Source: Flavobacteriales bacterium
Lineage (GTDB): Bacteria > Bacteroidota > Bacteroidia > Flavobacteriales > UBA7312
Direction: 5' to 3'
Assembly (NCBI GenBank): GCA_002862585.1
Contig: PKDP01000058.1
Coordinates: 1 to 6,378, forward strand
Length of the DNA stretch: 6,378 nucleotides
Shown: positions 1 through 5,554 of the stretch, piece by piece
Layout of the letters: each line of letters starts with the position of its first letter
Position numbering within the stretch: position 1 is the stretch's first letter
Notes under the pieces: generated by a model
Databases searched by the model: none
Told to the model about the DNA's origin: nothing
Seen by the model: the letters and a program-made list of their open reading frames with translations, nothing else
Made by a program: the position numbers and the translations under genes

Positions 1-94
1 TCCACCTGATGTAATCGTCTCCACTGGAACCAGCACTCTTCAATTCCTGCTCAATTCTCTCGATGTCGCGTTCAAATATCTGAACACGGCTCAT
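1..94 (-). CDS. Unrecognised protein, N-terminal fragment cut by window edge
   Basis: An open frame runs from an ATG at 94 to the left edge without a stop, giving 31 residues that begin MSRVQIFERDIERIEQEL and end near DDYIRW. I do not recognise the family. Residues 4-19 look like an amphipathic or coiled-coil helix: F7, I11, I14 and L18 fall in 4-3-4 spacing, with many Glu and Arg around them. An alternative start is the GTG at 109, five codons upstream and directly after an in-frame TGA. No Shine-Dalgarno is visible. GC-rich codons such as CGT, CGC, GAC and ATC are used, unlike the AT-ending codons of every other gene here. Thirty-one codons without a stop is weak proof, but the codon style and plausible peptide support a real gene start, probably from a different replicon, element or organism than the rest of the window. 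Confidence 0.45.
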   Translation of the reverse strand, partial: MSRVQIFERDIERIEQELKSAGSSGDDYIRW

Positions 95-160
95 TGGCAG
101 CGCTGACACTCATTGATTCAAGAAACTGGTATCATATTCAGTTCCCATTGAATTTTTACA

Positions 161-180
161 AAAATTGGTCAAAATTGGGC
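161..180. repeat. Imperfect tandem 10-bp repeat at the radC stop
   Basis: Two adjacent ten-base units, aaaattggtc and aaaattgggc, differ at one position. They cover the stop codon of the truncated radC frame (169-171) and lie in the AT-rich part of the foreign flank. They could be a small operator-like repeat upstream of the left-edge gene, or chance in AT-rich DNA. Confidence 0.35.
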
Positions 181-618
181 CCATATTCCTTCAAAATATA
201 AGAATATATTCAAAAGTAATACCCAAAACTGCTCGTGGTCAAGTCCCTCTAAATCATAACGCATATGATTATAGGCGTCAATACTAGATTTTACAGAAGG
301 TTTATCCGTTGAGTTCTCCTTTGCTTTCCTCTTCGTAAGTTCTAGGGCTGCAATTATACTAAATGCTTTTGCTTGACCAATCCCATTAAACTCCATTAAG
401 TCTTTAATTAACATCTTGGAGAGAGAATTTATCTTACCATTGCAGCTGTTCATAATTTTCTTAGTAAGTTCAACGGCAGAATTAGTTCTATTTCCAGAAC
501 CTATCAAAATGGCTAATAACTCTGCGTGGATTAGTGTGGTGGAACCTTTTAACACTAATTTTTCTCTTGGCTTATCATCTGCACACCAAGATTTAATACT
601 AAGTTTTTCATTATTCAT
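169..618 (-). pseudogene. radC: RadC family protein, truncated before the catalytic JAB/MPN core
   Basis: The 149-residue product opens with the RadC N-terminal signature (IKSWCADDKPREKLVLKG at 8-25, then AELLAILIGSGN at 32-43). A helix-hairpin-helix-like stretch follows around 74-97 (LMEFNGIGQAKAFSIIAALE), and the MPN/JAB domain begins at HEQFWVLLLN (128-137). Intact RadC proteins are about 225-235 residues and continue for roughly 90 more, including the metal-binding HxH...SxxD (JAMM) motif. Here all of that is missing and replaced by twelve unrelated residues (IFLYFEGIWAQF) before a stop. The break lies just after codon N137, at about 208. The start ATG at 618 lies only 15 bases after the terminator stem downstream of rpsT, and no clear promoter of its own is seen. 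The family's DNA-repair role is itself doubtful. As it stands the protein should lack any metal-dependent activity. Confidence 0.85.
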
Positions 619-633
619 GGCTACAATATAAAA

Positions 634-662
634 AAAGGCTCCTCATTAAATGAGAAGCCTTT
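634..662 (-). terminator. Rho-independent terminator after rpsT
   Basis: On the minus strand the arms AAAGGCT and AGCCTTT enclose a second stem (CTCAT/ATGAG) with one mismatch and a three-base loop, followed by a run of seven T (637-631). It lies 22 bases past the rpsT stop and just before the radC start, so it ends the rpsT transcript and probably insulates radC. The plus-strand side has only a short T-rich tail. Confidence 0.85.
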
Positions 663-684
663 ATATATACTAAACGAAATGTGT

Positions 685-936
685 TTACAAACTATTAACG
701 TGCTTCGCTAACTTAGACTTTAAGTTAGCCGATTTATTTTTGTGAATGATATTCTTCTTAGTTAGTTTGTCAAGCATAGACTCAAGAGACGGAAGCAATT
801 TCAATGCCTCTTTCTTATCAGTAACTGATCTAAGGTTTTTAACTGCATTTCTAGCAGTTTTGTGATAATAACTGTTAGCAGCATTTTTTCTAGCAGTTTG
901 TCTTATTCTCTTTTTTGCTGACTTGTGATTAGCCAT
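685..936 (-). CDS. rpsT: 30S ribosomal protein S20
   Basis: This is a primary 16S rRNA-binding protein of the small ribosomal subunit that acts early in 30S assembly. The 83-residue product is the usual S20 length. It begins with the hallmark MANHKSAKKRIRQTARKNAAN and continues as a highly basic, helical protein (ARNAVKNLR at 28-36, and a C-terminal KNIIHKNKSANLKSKLAKHV). It is complete and has no odd residues. The ATG at 936 follows an A/T-rich leader without Shine-Dalgarno, as usual for Bacteroidetes. It appears monocistronic: a TAnnTTTG box lies about 36 bases upstream and a strong terminator follows the stop. Confidence 0.97.
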   Translation of the reverse strand: MANHKSAKKRIRQTARKNAANSYYHKTARNAVKNLRSVTDKKEALKLLPSLESMLDKLTKKNIIHKNKSANLKSKLAKHVNSL

Positions 937-971
937 ATTTATTGTTTTTTATTCATTAAAAATCAGGAGGG

Positions 972-979
972 CAAATGTA
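972..979 (-). promoter_or_regulatory. Putative Bacteroidetes-type -7 box for rpsT
   Basis: The minus strand reads TACATTTG, an exact match to the TAnnTTTG -7 consensus of the Bacteroidetes primary sigma factor. It would start a leader of about 30 bases before the rpsT ATG at 936. No TTTG-like -33 element is visible at the usual 17-23 base distance, so the call rests on one box plus its position. Confidence 0.45.
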
Positions 980-1012
980 TTAATTTATTTGCTAATAATA
1001 ATTTTTTTGTGT

Positions 1013-1046
1013 AAAAAAGAATTTTTAAGTATCACTTAATCTTTTT
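1013..1046 (-). terminator. Possible AT-rich terminator at the mnmD stop
   Basis: On the minus strand a perfect 6-bp stem TTAAGT-GAT-ACTTAA overlaps the mnmD stop codon. It is preceded by an A-rich tract (AAAAAAGA) and followed shortly by TCTTTTTT, which can extend the pairing across a four-base bulge. The stem has only one G-C pair, so the hairpin is weak. Its position between mnmD and the rpsT promoter is what makes it credible. Confidence 0.4.
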
Positions 1047-1701
1047 TGCTCTAATCATTTCTCTTTTTCCAGGTGGTCCAGGTAAGGTTTCAACAACAAA
1101 ATCTAATCGCTTTAAAATTCTTTTTACTTCACCTTTAGCACAGTAGGTAACAAGAATGCTTTCAGGCTTCATTACAGCAGATATTATACTAAATATTCTT
1201 TCGGTCCATAAGTCAGCCTGAACTCTAGGACCAAAAGCATCGTAATACACCAAATCAACTTTATCATCCAAAGTCAATTTTTGAATGTCATCACTAATTT
1301 TAAATAATTCAAAAGTGGGCGTAATAGTAGTTAAAGCGTTCCATTCTGAAGTATGTAGAAGTGAAAAAATGGACCCTTCGTTTCTAGCATTTAATATATC
1401 AGGATATTCTAAAGACTCAACAAGTTTTAATGGTAAGGGATTATTTTCAATTGTGTAATAACGCACATTTTGTGACGTTTTCTTGGATTCCAAATACGTC
1501 ATAAAAGCGTTTAAAGCTGTTCCAAAACCCATTTCAAAAATAGTAAGCTTGTCTTGCTCGCATTCTCGAAGTCCATTTTTTTATAAAAATATGTTCAGCT
1601 TCATTAATTGCACCATGTATAGAGTAGTATTGCTCATTGAGTTCAGGCATGTGCAAGGTTTTACTACCATCCTTTGTAAATATCACTTTAACATTATTCA
1701 T
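1032..1701 (-). pseudogene. mnmD: tRNA mnm5(s2)U34 methyltransferase MnmD, frameshifted
   Basis: This is a SAM-dependent methyltransferase of the Methyltransf_30 (DUF752) family, the stand-alone equivalent of the MnmC methylating half. It converts the 5-aminomethyl group on wobble U34 to 5-methylaminomethyl. The ATG at 1701 opens MNNVKVIFTKDGSKTLHMPE, then NEQYYSIHGAINEAEHIFIK. There the frame breaks at a seven-A run (1576-1582, T on the plus strand) and would reach a stop within about 15 codons. Removing one A gives HIFIKNGLRE..., continuing into motif I EMGFGTALNAF (corrected residues 56-66), YYDAFGPRVQADLWT, TYCAKGEVKR and the C-terminal LPGPPGKREMIRA. The corrected length is 222 residues, normal for the family. 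The downstream 166-residue frame starting at an internal Met (1532) lacks the N-terminal part and is not a natural start. The indel may be a sequencing error in a homopolymer, a true inactivation, or corrected by slippage. Confidence 0.88.
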
Positions 1702-1732
1702 TTCACAAATTAACTATATTTTCTTAAATTTG
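1701..1732 (+). promoter_or_regulatory. Putative promoter for the M42 peptidase-ilvE pair
   Basis: TAAATTTG at 1725-1732 matches the TAnnTTTG -7 consensus, and TTTC at 1701-1704 is one base off the TTTG -33 element with a 20-base spacer, which is canonical. Transcription would start near 1738 and leave a leader of about 20 bases before the ATG at 1758. The mnmD start lies in the same 56-base divergent gap, so both promoters must overlap here. Confidence 0.5.
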
Positions 1733-1757
1733 CAGTCCAAAATTCAAACCCAATATT

Positions 1758-2846
1758 ATGGCTAAAAAGACTCTGACTAATAAGAATTCAATAAAATTTT
1801 TGAAGAATTATCTTAACAATGCTTCTCCTACAGGTTTTGAGAGCGAAGGTCAAAAATTATGGTTAGATTATATCAGACCATACGTTGATGATTATTTTGT
1901 TGACACTTATGGTACCGTTGTTGGAGTCATAAATTCAGAAGCTAAGTATAAGGTAGTTATTGAAGCTCATGCCGATGAAATCTCATGGTTTGTACATTAC
2001 ATTACTAAGGAAGGGTTTATTTACTTAAGAAGAAACGGAGGTAGTGACCATCAAATTGCTCCTTCAAAACGCGTAAATATTCACACCAAAAACGGAACAG
2101 TTGATGCTATTTTTGGATGGCCAGCAATTCACACCCGTCATGGTGCTGATGAAAAATCACCTAAACTAGATAATATCTTTCTCGACTGCGGATGTAGTAG
2201 TAAAGAAGAAGTAGAGAAACTTGGTGTTCACGTAGGTTGCGTAGTAACGTATAAGGATGAGTTTATGATTTTGAATAACTCTTATTACGTTGGTAGAGCA
2301 CTTGATAATAGAATTGGCGGCTTCATGATTGCTGAAGTAGCCAGACTTTTAAAAGAAAATAAGAAGTCACTACCATTTGGGCTATACATAATCAATTCCG
2401 TTCAAGAGGAAGTAGGTTTACGAGGAGCGCAAATGATAACCGAAAGAATAAACCCAGACGTTGCCATAGTCACTGATGTTTGTCATGATACTCAAACACC
2501 TATGATTAATAAAATCAAACAAGGTGATTTGTTTAGCGGAAAAGGACCAGTATTAACTTATGGGCCTGCTGTTCAAAACAACTTACTGGACTTGATAATT
2601 GATGTTGCTGAAAATAATAAAATCCCTTTCCAGAGAGCTGCGGCTTCTAGAGCTACAGGCACAGACACTGATGCTTTTGCATACTCTACAGGTGGTGTAG
2701 CTTCAGCACTGATTTCTTTACCATTGAGGTATATGCACACTACCGTTGAAAGTGTTCATAAAGATGATGTTGAAAATGTAATTGACCTAATCTATAACGC
2801 TTTGTTTAAGATAGAAGATAATCACGATTTTAGATATTTAAAATAA
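1758..2846 (+). CDS. M42 family metallopeptidase (glutamyl aminopeptidase / TET-like)
   Basis: This is a cytoplasmic di-metal aminopeptidase that trims N-terminal residues from short peptides; family members assemble into large oligomers. The 362 residues are normal for M42. Visible family features in order are SPTGFE (23-28), the first metal ligand in HADEI (H71, catalytic D73), the bridging Asp in ALDNRIG (D183), QEEVGLRGA with catalytic E217 and metal ligand E218, D240 in VTDV, and the final metal His in RYMHTTVE (H327). All five expected metal positions and the catalytic Glu are present, so it should be active. There is no signal peptide. The ATG at 1758 is preceded by an AT-rich leader without Shine-Dalgarno. 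ilvE begins eight bases after the stop, which indicates co-transcription. Substrate preference (Glu/Asp versus broad) cannot be read from sequence. Confidence 0.93.
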   Translation: MAKKTLTNKNSIKFLKNYLNNASPTGFESEGQKLWLDYIRPYVDDYFVDTYGTVVGVINSEAKYKVVIEAHADEISWFVHYITKEGFIYLRRNGGSDHQIAPSKRVNIHTKNGTVDAIFGWPAIHTRHGADEKSPKLDNIFLDCGCSSKEEVEKLGVHVGCVVTYKDEFMILNNSYYVGRALDNRIGGFMIAEVARLLKENKKSLPFGLYIINSVQEEVGLRGAQMITERINPDVAIVTDVCHDTQTPMINKIKQGDLFSGKGPVLTYGPAVQNNLLDLIIDVAENNKIPFQRAAASRATGTDTDAFAYSTGGVASALISLPLRYMHTTVESVHKDDVENVIDLIYNALFKIEDNHDFRYLK

Positions 2847-2854
2847 ATCTGTTG

Positions 2855-3901
2855 ATGAAAATCACTAAAACAACTTATTCCAAATTAGCTAATACCGATT
2901 TTGACAACCTTTCTTTCGGTAAAAGTTTTAGCGACCATATGTTTACGGCAAATTTCAAAGATGGCGAATGGCATAATGAAGAAATTATACCTTATGGACC
3001 AATAAGTGTAAGTCCAAGTACTCATGTATTTCACTATGGTCAAGCTATTTTTGAAGGCATGAAAGCCTATAAAAATAAAGAGGGTAAAATACTTCTATTT
3101 AGACCCCTTGATAACTTAAAGCGACTTAACACTTCGGCAGAACGATTATGTATGCCAACTATTGATGAAGATTTATTCATGAGTGGATTGACGGAACTCT
3201 TAAGAGTTGATAGCGATTGGATTCCTCGTTCTGATGAAAAGTCACTTTATATAAGACCTTTTATGATTGCTGACAGTGAGTATATTCGTGCCACACCATC
3301 ATCTAGCTATCGATTTATGATAATTACATCACCCACTGCAAGTTATTACAAAGGTGAAACCAAATTAAAAATCGAAGAGAAATTTGCGCGGTCTATTGAG
3401 GGTGGAACTGGTTTTGCTAAAGCTGCAGGAAATTATGCCGCTGCCTTTGCACCAACTAAATATGCTCAGAATGATGGCTATACTCAAGTCATTTGGACCG
3501 ATGCTAAAAACCATGAATACATTGAGGAGTCTGGTACTATGAACATTATGTTTAGAATAAATGACACCCTTGTAACTCCTAAGCTTAGCGACAGTATTCT
3601 AGGTGGAATTACTAGAAATAGTGTGCTAGCTATTGCAAAACAAAAAGGCATTGATGTTGAAGAAAGAAAAATTTCTGTAAAAGAAATTGTGGAAGCTCAC
3701 AAAAACAATACTTTAAAAGAAGCTTTTGGAGTCGGAACGGCAGTTACTCTAAACCCAATTGACAAAATTACGTTTAGAGATTTAGACATTCATATTGAAA
3801 AACAAACGCCAAACTCATATGGACAGTTGCTCAAAAAAGAATTATTAAGTATTCAATACGGGAAAACTGAAGATATTTTTGGATGGACTATGGAACTTTA
3901 A
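2855..3901 (+). CDS. ilvE: Branched-chain amino acid aminotransferase
   Basis: This is a PLP-dependent fold-type IV (class IV) aminotransferase that interconverts Leu, Ile and Val with their 2-oxo acids using 2-oxoglutarate/glutamate; it acts in the cytoplasm in both synthesis and breakdown. The 348-residue product is of the long (eukaryotic-like) BCAT type. It shows HYGQAIFEGMKAY (60-72), YIRPF (132-136), the Schiff-base lysine K189 in GTGFAKAAGNYAAA, the pyridine-N-binding glutamate E225 in YIEESGTMNIM, LGGITRNSV (249-257) and the GTA signature at 294-296. I prefer the ATG at 2855 to the TTG at 2852 immediately before it. The gene follows the M42 peptidase by eight bases. Its last 14 bases overlap the convergent acetyltransferase gene. 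Confidence 0.95.
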   Translation: MKITKTTYSKLANTDFDNLSFGKSFSDHMFTANFKDGEWHNEEIIPYGPISVSPSTHVFHYGQAIFEGMKAYKNKEGKILLFRPLDNLKRLNTSAERLCMPTIDEDLFMSGLTELLRVDSDWIPRSDEKSLYIRPFMIADSEYIRATPSSSYRFMIITSPTASYYKGETKLKIEEKFARSIEGGTGFAKAAGNYAAAFAPTKYAQNDGYTQVIWTDAKNHEYIEESGTMNIMFRINDTLVTPKLSDSILGGITRNSVLAIAKQKGIDVEERKISVKEIVEAHKNNTLKEAFGVGTAVTLNPIDKITFRDLDIHIEKQTPNSYGQLLKKELLSIQYGKTEDIFGWTMEL

Positions 3902-4316
3902 AAGTCATTTTATAATGGCTAATTCCAGACTCCTTAAACAACTCCCCTTCTTTCACAAAATTTGAGTTTGCATAAAAGTCAACAACTTGAATTTGTGCAT
4001 GTAAATAAATCTGCTCTTTAGAATCCTCCACATCCTTTAGCACTTCCTCTACAAGCTTTTTTCCCATTCCACGACCTCTATACTCTCTTAGAATTGCGAA
4101 TCGTTCTAATTTAATACCGTTATCAGTCGCTCTTCTTCTAGCAGCACCTACATTATTGTTGTTGTATCTAAGTAAATAATGAACCGCTTCCTCTTCAAAC
4201 TTATCCTGTTCTTTTGAGCTATCTACTCCTTGCTCCTCAATGAAAACGTTTTGCCTGATTGCTCGAACATCCGAAAATAAACTGTCAAAAAAGTTTACCT
4301 TATAGACTTCCAACAT
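3888..4316 (-). CDS. GNAT family N-acetyltransferase (YjcF-like)
   Basis: This is an acetyl-CoA-dependent N-acetyltransferase of unknown substrate. The 142 residues fit a single GNAT domain. Motif A, which binds the CoA pyrophosphate, is clear at EYRGRGMGKKLVEEV (78-92, with RGRGMG matching R/Q-x-x-G-x-G/A). The N-terminal VFIEEQGVDSSKEQD (24-38) and C-terminal LHAQIQVVDFYANSNFVKEGELF with GISHYKM resemble the YjcF-type branch, although the usual G in FYxxxGF is N here (FYANSNF). The gene start overlaps the end of the upstream pyrophosphohydrolase gene by 17 bases, which implies translational coupling. Its end overlaps the ilvE 3' end by 14 bases on the opposite strand. Confidence 0.9.
   Translation of the reverse strand: MLEVYKVNFFDSLFSDVRAIRQNVFIEEQGVDSSKEQDKFEEEAVHYLLRYNNNNVGAARRRATDNGIKLERFAILREYRGRGMGKKLVEEVLKDVEDSKEQIYLHAQIQVVDFYANSNFVKEGELFKESGISHYKMTFKVP
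3903..3920. terminator. Possible bidirectional hairpin between ilvE and the GNAT gene
   Basis: AGTCATT-TTAT-AATGGCT forms a 7-bp stem with one G-T pair and a four-base loop, two bases past the ilvE stop and inside the last codons of the convergent acetyltransferase gene. On the minus strand it is followed by TTTAAAG, only a short T tract. Because the two genes overlap, this is the only obvious place for termination in either direction. Confidence 0.35.
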
Positions 4317-4701
4317 GTTTTTCTAATATTTTTTTAATGTTTGGCTTGAAGTAATTGGCTCCTTTCAACACTTTACCATCTTTTCTAAAAATAGGTTGAC
4401 CTGATTCATCTAATTTAGACATATTACTTCTTTGAATCTCATCAAATATATCGCTAATAACATTTTGCATTCCGTGCTTTAATAACGTCCCACACCAAAT
4501 GTAAAGCATATCTCCGAGGGCATCTGCAATTTCCACTACATCCTTATTTCTACACGCTTCCAAATACTCTTCATTTTCTTCATGCATCAGTCTATGACGT
4601 AGAAGAAATGTAGACTCATCAACATCAGTTTTGAGCTGCTCTTCATTTCCAATTAAAAAAACTTCATGAAATTTTTTAACCTTATTTATCTTATCTTTCA
4701 T
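4300..4701 (-). CDS. MazG / PRA-PH-like nucleotide pyrophosphohydrolase
   Basis: This is an all-alpha NTP pyrophosphatase fold protein that splits a nucleotide (or phosphoribosyl-nucleotide) to the monophosphate form and PPi, with Mg2+. The 133 residues contain the metal-binding EExxE at 41-45 (HEENEEYLEA) and the second acidic motif ExxD...D at 57-64 (EIADALGD), followed by MLYIWCGTLLKHG. The C-terminal half carries the FDEIQRSNMSKLDESGQPI and RKDGKVLKGANYFKP segments typical of the stand-alone MazG-like/PRA-PH-like subfamily rather than HisE itself. No other his genes are near, so a house-cleaning role on non-canonical nucleotides is more likely than histidine synthesis, but the substrate is unknown. 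It is first in a two-gene unit and overlaps the acetyltransferase gene by 17 bases. Confidence 0.88.
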   Translation of the reverse strand: MKDKINKVKKFHEVFLIGNEEQLKTDVDESTFLLRHRLMHEENEEYLEACRNKDVVEIADALGDMLYIWCGTLLKHGMQNVISDIFDEIQRSNMSKLDESGQPIFRKDGKVLKGANYFKPNIKKILEKHVGSL

Positions 4702-4720
4702 ATTAAATACTAATTTGTTT

Positions 4721-4754
4721 CAAAATAAGTTAATTTTGTAGAGTAAATAACAAA
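4721..4754 (-). promoter_or_regulatory. Putative promoter for the pyrophosphohydrolase-GNAT pair
   Basis: On the minus strand TTTG (4754-4751) lies 22 bases before TTATTTTG (4728-4721), a one-mismatch version of the TAnnTTTG -7 box. The leader to the ATG at 4701 would be about 15 bases. The site overlaps the divergent yceI-type promoter, so the two may compete. Confidence 0.35.
4731..4738 (+). promoter_or_regulatory. Putative -7 box for the YceI operon
   Basis: TAATTTTG is an exact TAnnTTTG match placed 31 bases before the YceI ATG at 4770. A TTTG occurs at 4714-4717, but the 13-base spacer is shorter than the canonical 17-23, so the -33 element is uncertain. Confidence 0.4.
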
Positions 4755-4769
4755 TTCAAATTTATAATT

Positions 4770-5354
4770 ATGAAAAAGATAGTAATTGTTTTAAGTGCAT
4801 TGTTTGTTTTAACTGCATTTACAACTCACGTTGATAAGTATACAGTAGATGTAACAAAAAGCAAACTAGTTTGGAAAGCTGAAAAAGTAACTGGCGGTCA
4901 CGATGGTCATGTTTCATTGAAAAGTGGAAACGTATTTATGGATCATGGGAAAATTGCTAAAGCAAGCTTTGTAGTGGACATGAATACCATTACTAACGAC
5001 GATATCAAATCCGAAAAATATAGCAATAAACTCGTTGGACACCTTAAGAGCGAAGACTTTTTTAACGTTAAAAAACACCCGGAAGTTAGCTTTGATATGA
5101 TTAAGGCTACACCTGTTAGCAATGGAAAATTTGATGTCTTTGGAAATATTACAATTAAGGGTATTAAGGCAGTAATCTCTTTTCCTATGATGCTGAAAGA
5201 ATCAAAATCTGAATTAGAAGTATCGGGTACTTTTTCTTTTGACAGAACAAAATTTGATATAAAATACGACTCTGGTTCTTTCTTTGAAAACTTAGGCGAT
5301 AGAGCAATCAACGATGATGTTGCAATAGACTTCAACATTGTATTATATAAGTAA
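4770..5354 (+). CDS. YceI family protein, secreted
   Basis: This is a periplasmic lipocalin-like beta-barrel protein; structurally characterised relatives bind long polyisoprenoid chains. The 194 residues begin with a Sec signal peptide (MKKIVIVLSALFVLTAFTT, positive start then a hydrophobic core to about residue 18). No lipobox cysteine is present, so it should be soluble in the periplasm. Family marks are YTVDVTKSKLVWKAEKVTGG (24-43), VVDMNTITNDD (68-78), LVGHLKSEDFFNVKKHPEVSF (88-108), GNITIKGIKAVISFP (125-139) and FDRTKFDIKYDSGSFFENLG (157-176). The domain is complete. It leads a plus-strand unit: its stop shares one base with the next start (TAATG). The exact ligand is unknown. Confidence 0.94.
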   Translation: MKKIVIVLSALFVLTAFTTHVDKYTVDVTKSKLVWKAEKVTGGHDGHVSLKSGNVFMDHGKIAKASFVVDMNTITNDDIKSEKYSNKLVGHLKSEDFFNVKKHPEVSFDMIKATPVSNGKFDVFGNITIKGIKAVISFPMMLKESKSELEVSGTFSFDRTKFDIKYDSGSFFENLGDRAINDDVAIDFNIVLYK

Positions 5355-5545
5355 TGGAAAATATTACTTCAGGCCATTGGGTTTTTGCAATATGTTTTGC
5401 AATAGCTTTTGTTAGCTACTTAATATGGTCTTATGTGAAAGATTTTAAAGTAAATAGGATACACTACAAAGGAAGTATACTATTTGTTTTTTCCATCGTT
5501 ATTATTGCTTTTTTAGCCTATGTATTCAGAGGCTACATGATTTAA
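5354..5545 (+). CDS. Small two-helix membrane protein, function unknown
   Basis: The 63-residue product has two predicted membrane helices (about 8-28 and 40-58) joined by a basic loop (KDFKVNRIHYKG, 29-40). By the positive-inside rule the loop faces the cytoplasm and both ends face the periplasm. Short proteins with this GHW...F, then VN+xHYKG pattern are, as I recall, common unnamed proteins in Flavobacteriia, but no function is known to me. The ATG shares its A with the TAA of the YceI gene, and the next gene starts nine bases after its stop, so all three are probably translated from one message. It may be an accessory or anchor for one of its neighbours. Confidence 0.8.
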   Translation: MENITSGHWVFAICFAIAFVSYLIWSYVKDFKVNRIHYKGSILFVFSIVIIAFLAYVFRGYMI

Positions 5546-5554
5546 ATATTAGAT

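Larger units (their letters stand above)
1..207. other. Compositionally foreign left flank joined to radC
   Basis: The first 120 bases are about 48% GC (57 of 120), while the remaining genes sit near one third. Positions 121-180 are about 32% GC and look like the AT-rich leader of the partial minus-strand gene at the left edge. At about 208 the radC reading frame stops matching its family, so the segment 1-207 is best read as a block of different origin joined into radC. It could be the end of an inserted mobile element, a rearrangement breakpoint or a chimeric contig join. No transposase, terminal inverted repeat or target duplication can be recognised from the part visible. Confidence 0.5.

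Noticed and set aside
98..105. CAGCGCTG palindrome as an element end or operator
   Set aside because: It is only 8 bp, single copy in the window, and overlaps the possible start region of the left-edge gene.
416..631. Plus-strand frame of 71 codons
   Set aside because: It lies antisense to the recognisable radC frame and its product resembles no family.
1032..1532. 166-residue frame starting at an internal Met taken as the complete methyltransferase
   Set aside because: It starts inside SAM-binding motif I (EMGFGTALNAF). The missing N-terminal 56 residues are found upstream in another frame, so the true gene starts at 1701 and is frameshifted.
1576..1582. Programmed -1 ribosomal frameshift at A AAA AAA in mnmD
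   Set aside because: A -1 shift leads into the third frame (M-D-F-E...), not the frame that restores the methyltransferase. Only +1 or a one-base deletion works.
1483..1713. Plus-strand frame of 76 codons
   Set aside because: It is antisense to the mnmD N-terminal region, which has clear family motifs once the frame is corrected.
2852..2854. TTG as the ilvE start
   Set aside because: An ATG follows immediately at 2855. It gives the same protein less one residue and is the more usual start.
4943..5338. Minus-strand frame of 131 codons
   Set aside because: It is antisense to the complete YceI domain; it is Ser/Leu-rich low-information sequence typical of a shadow frame.
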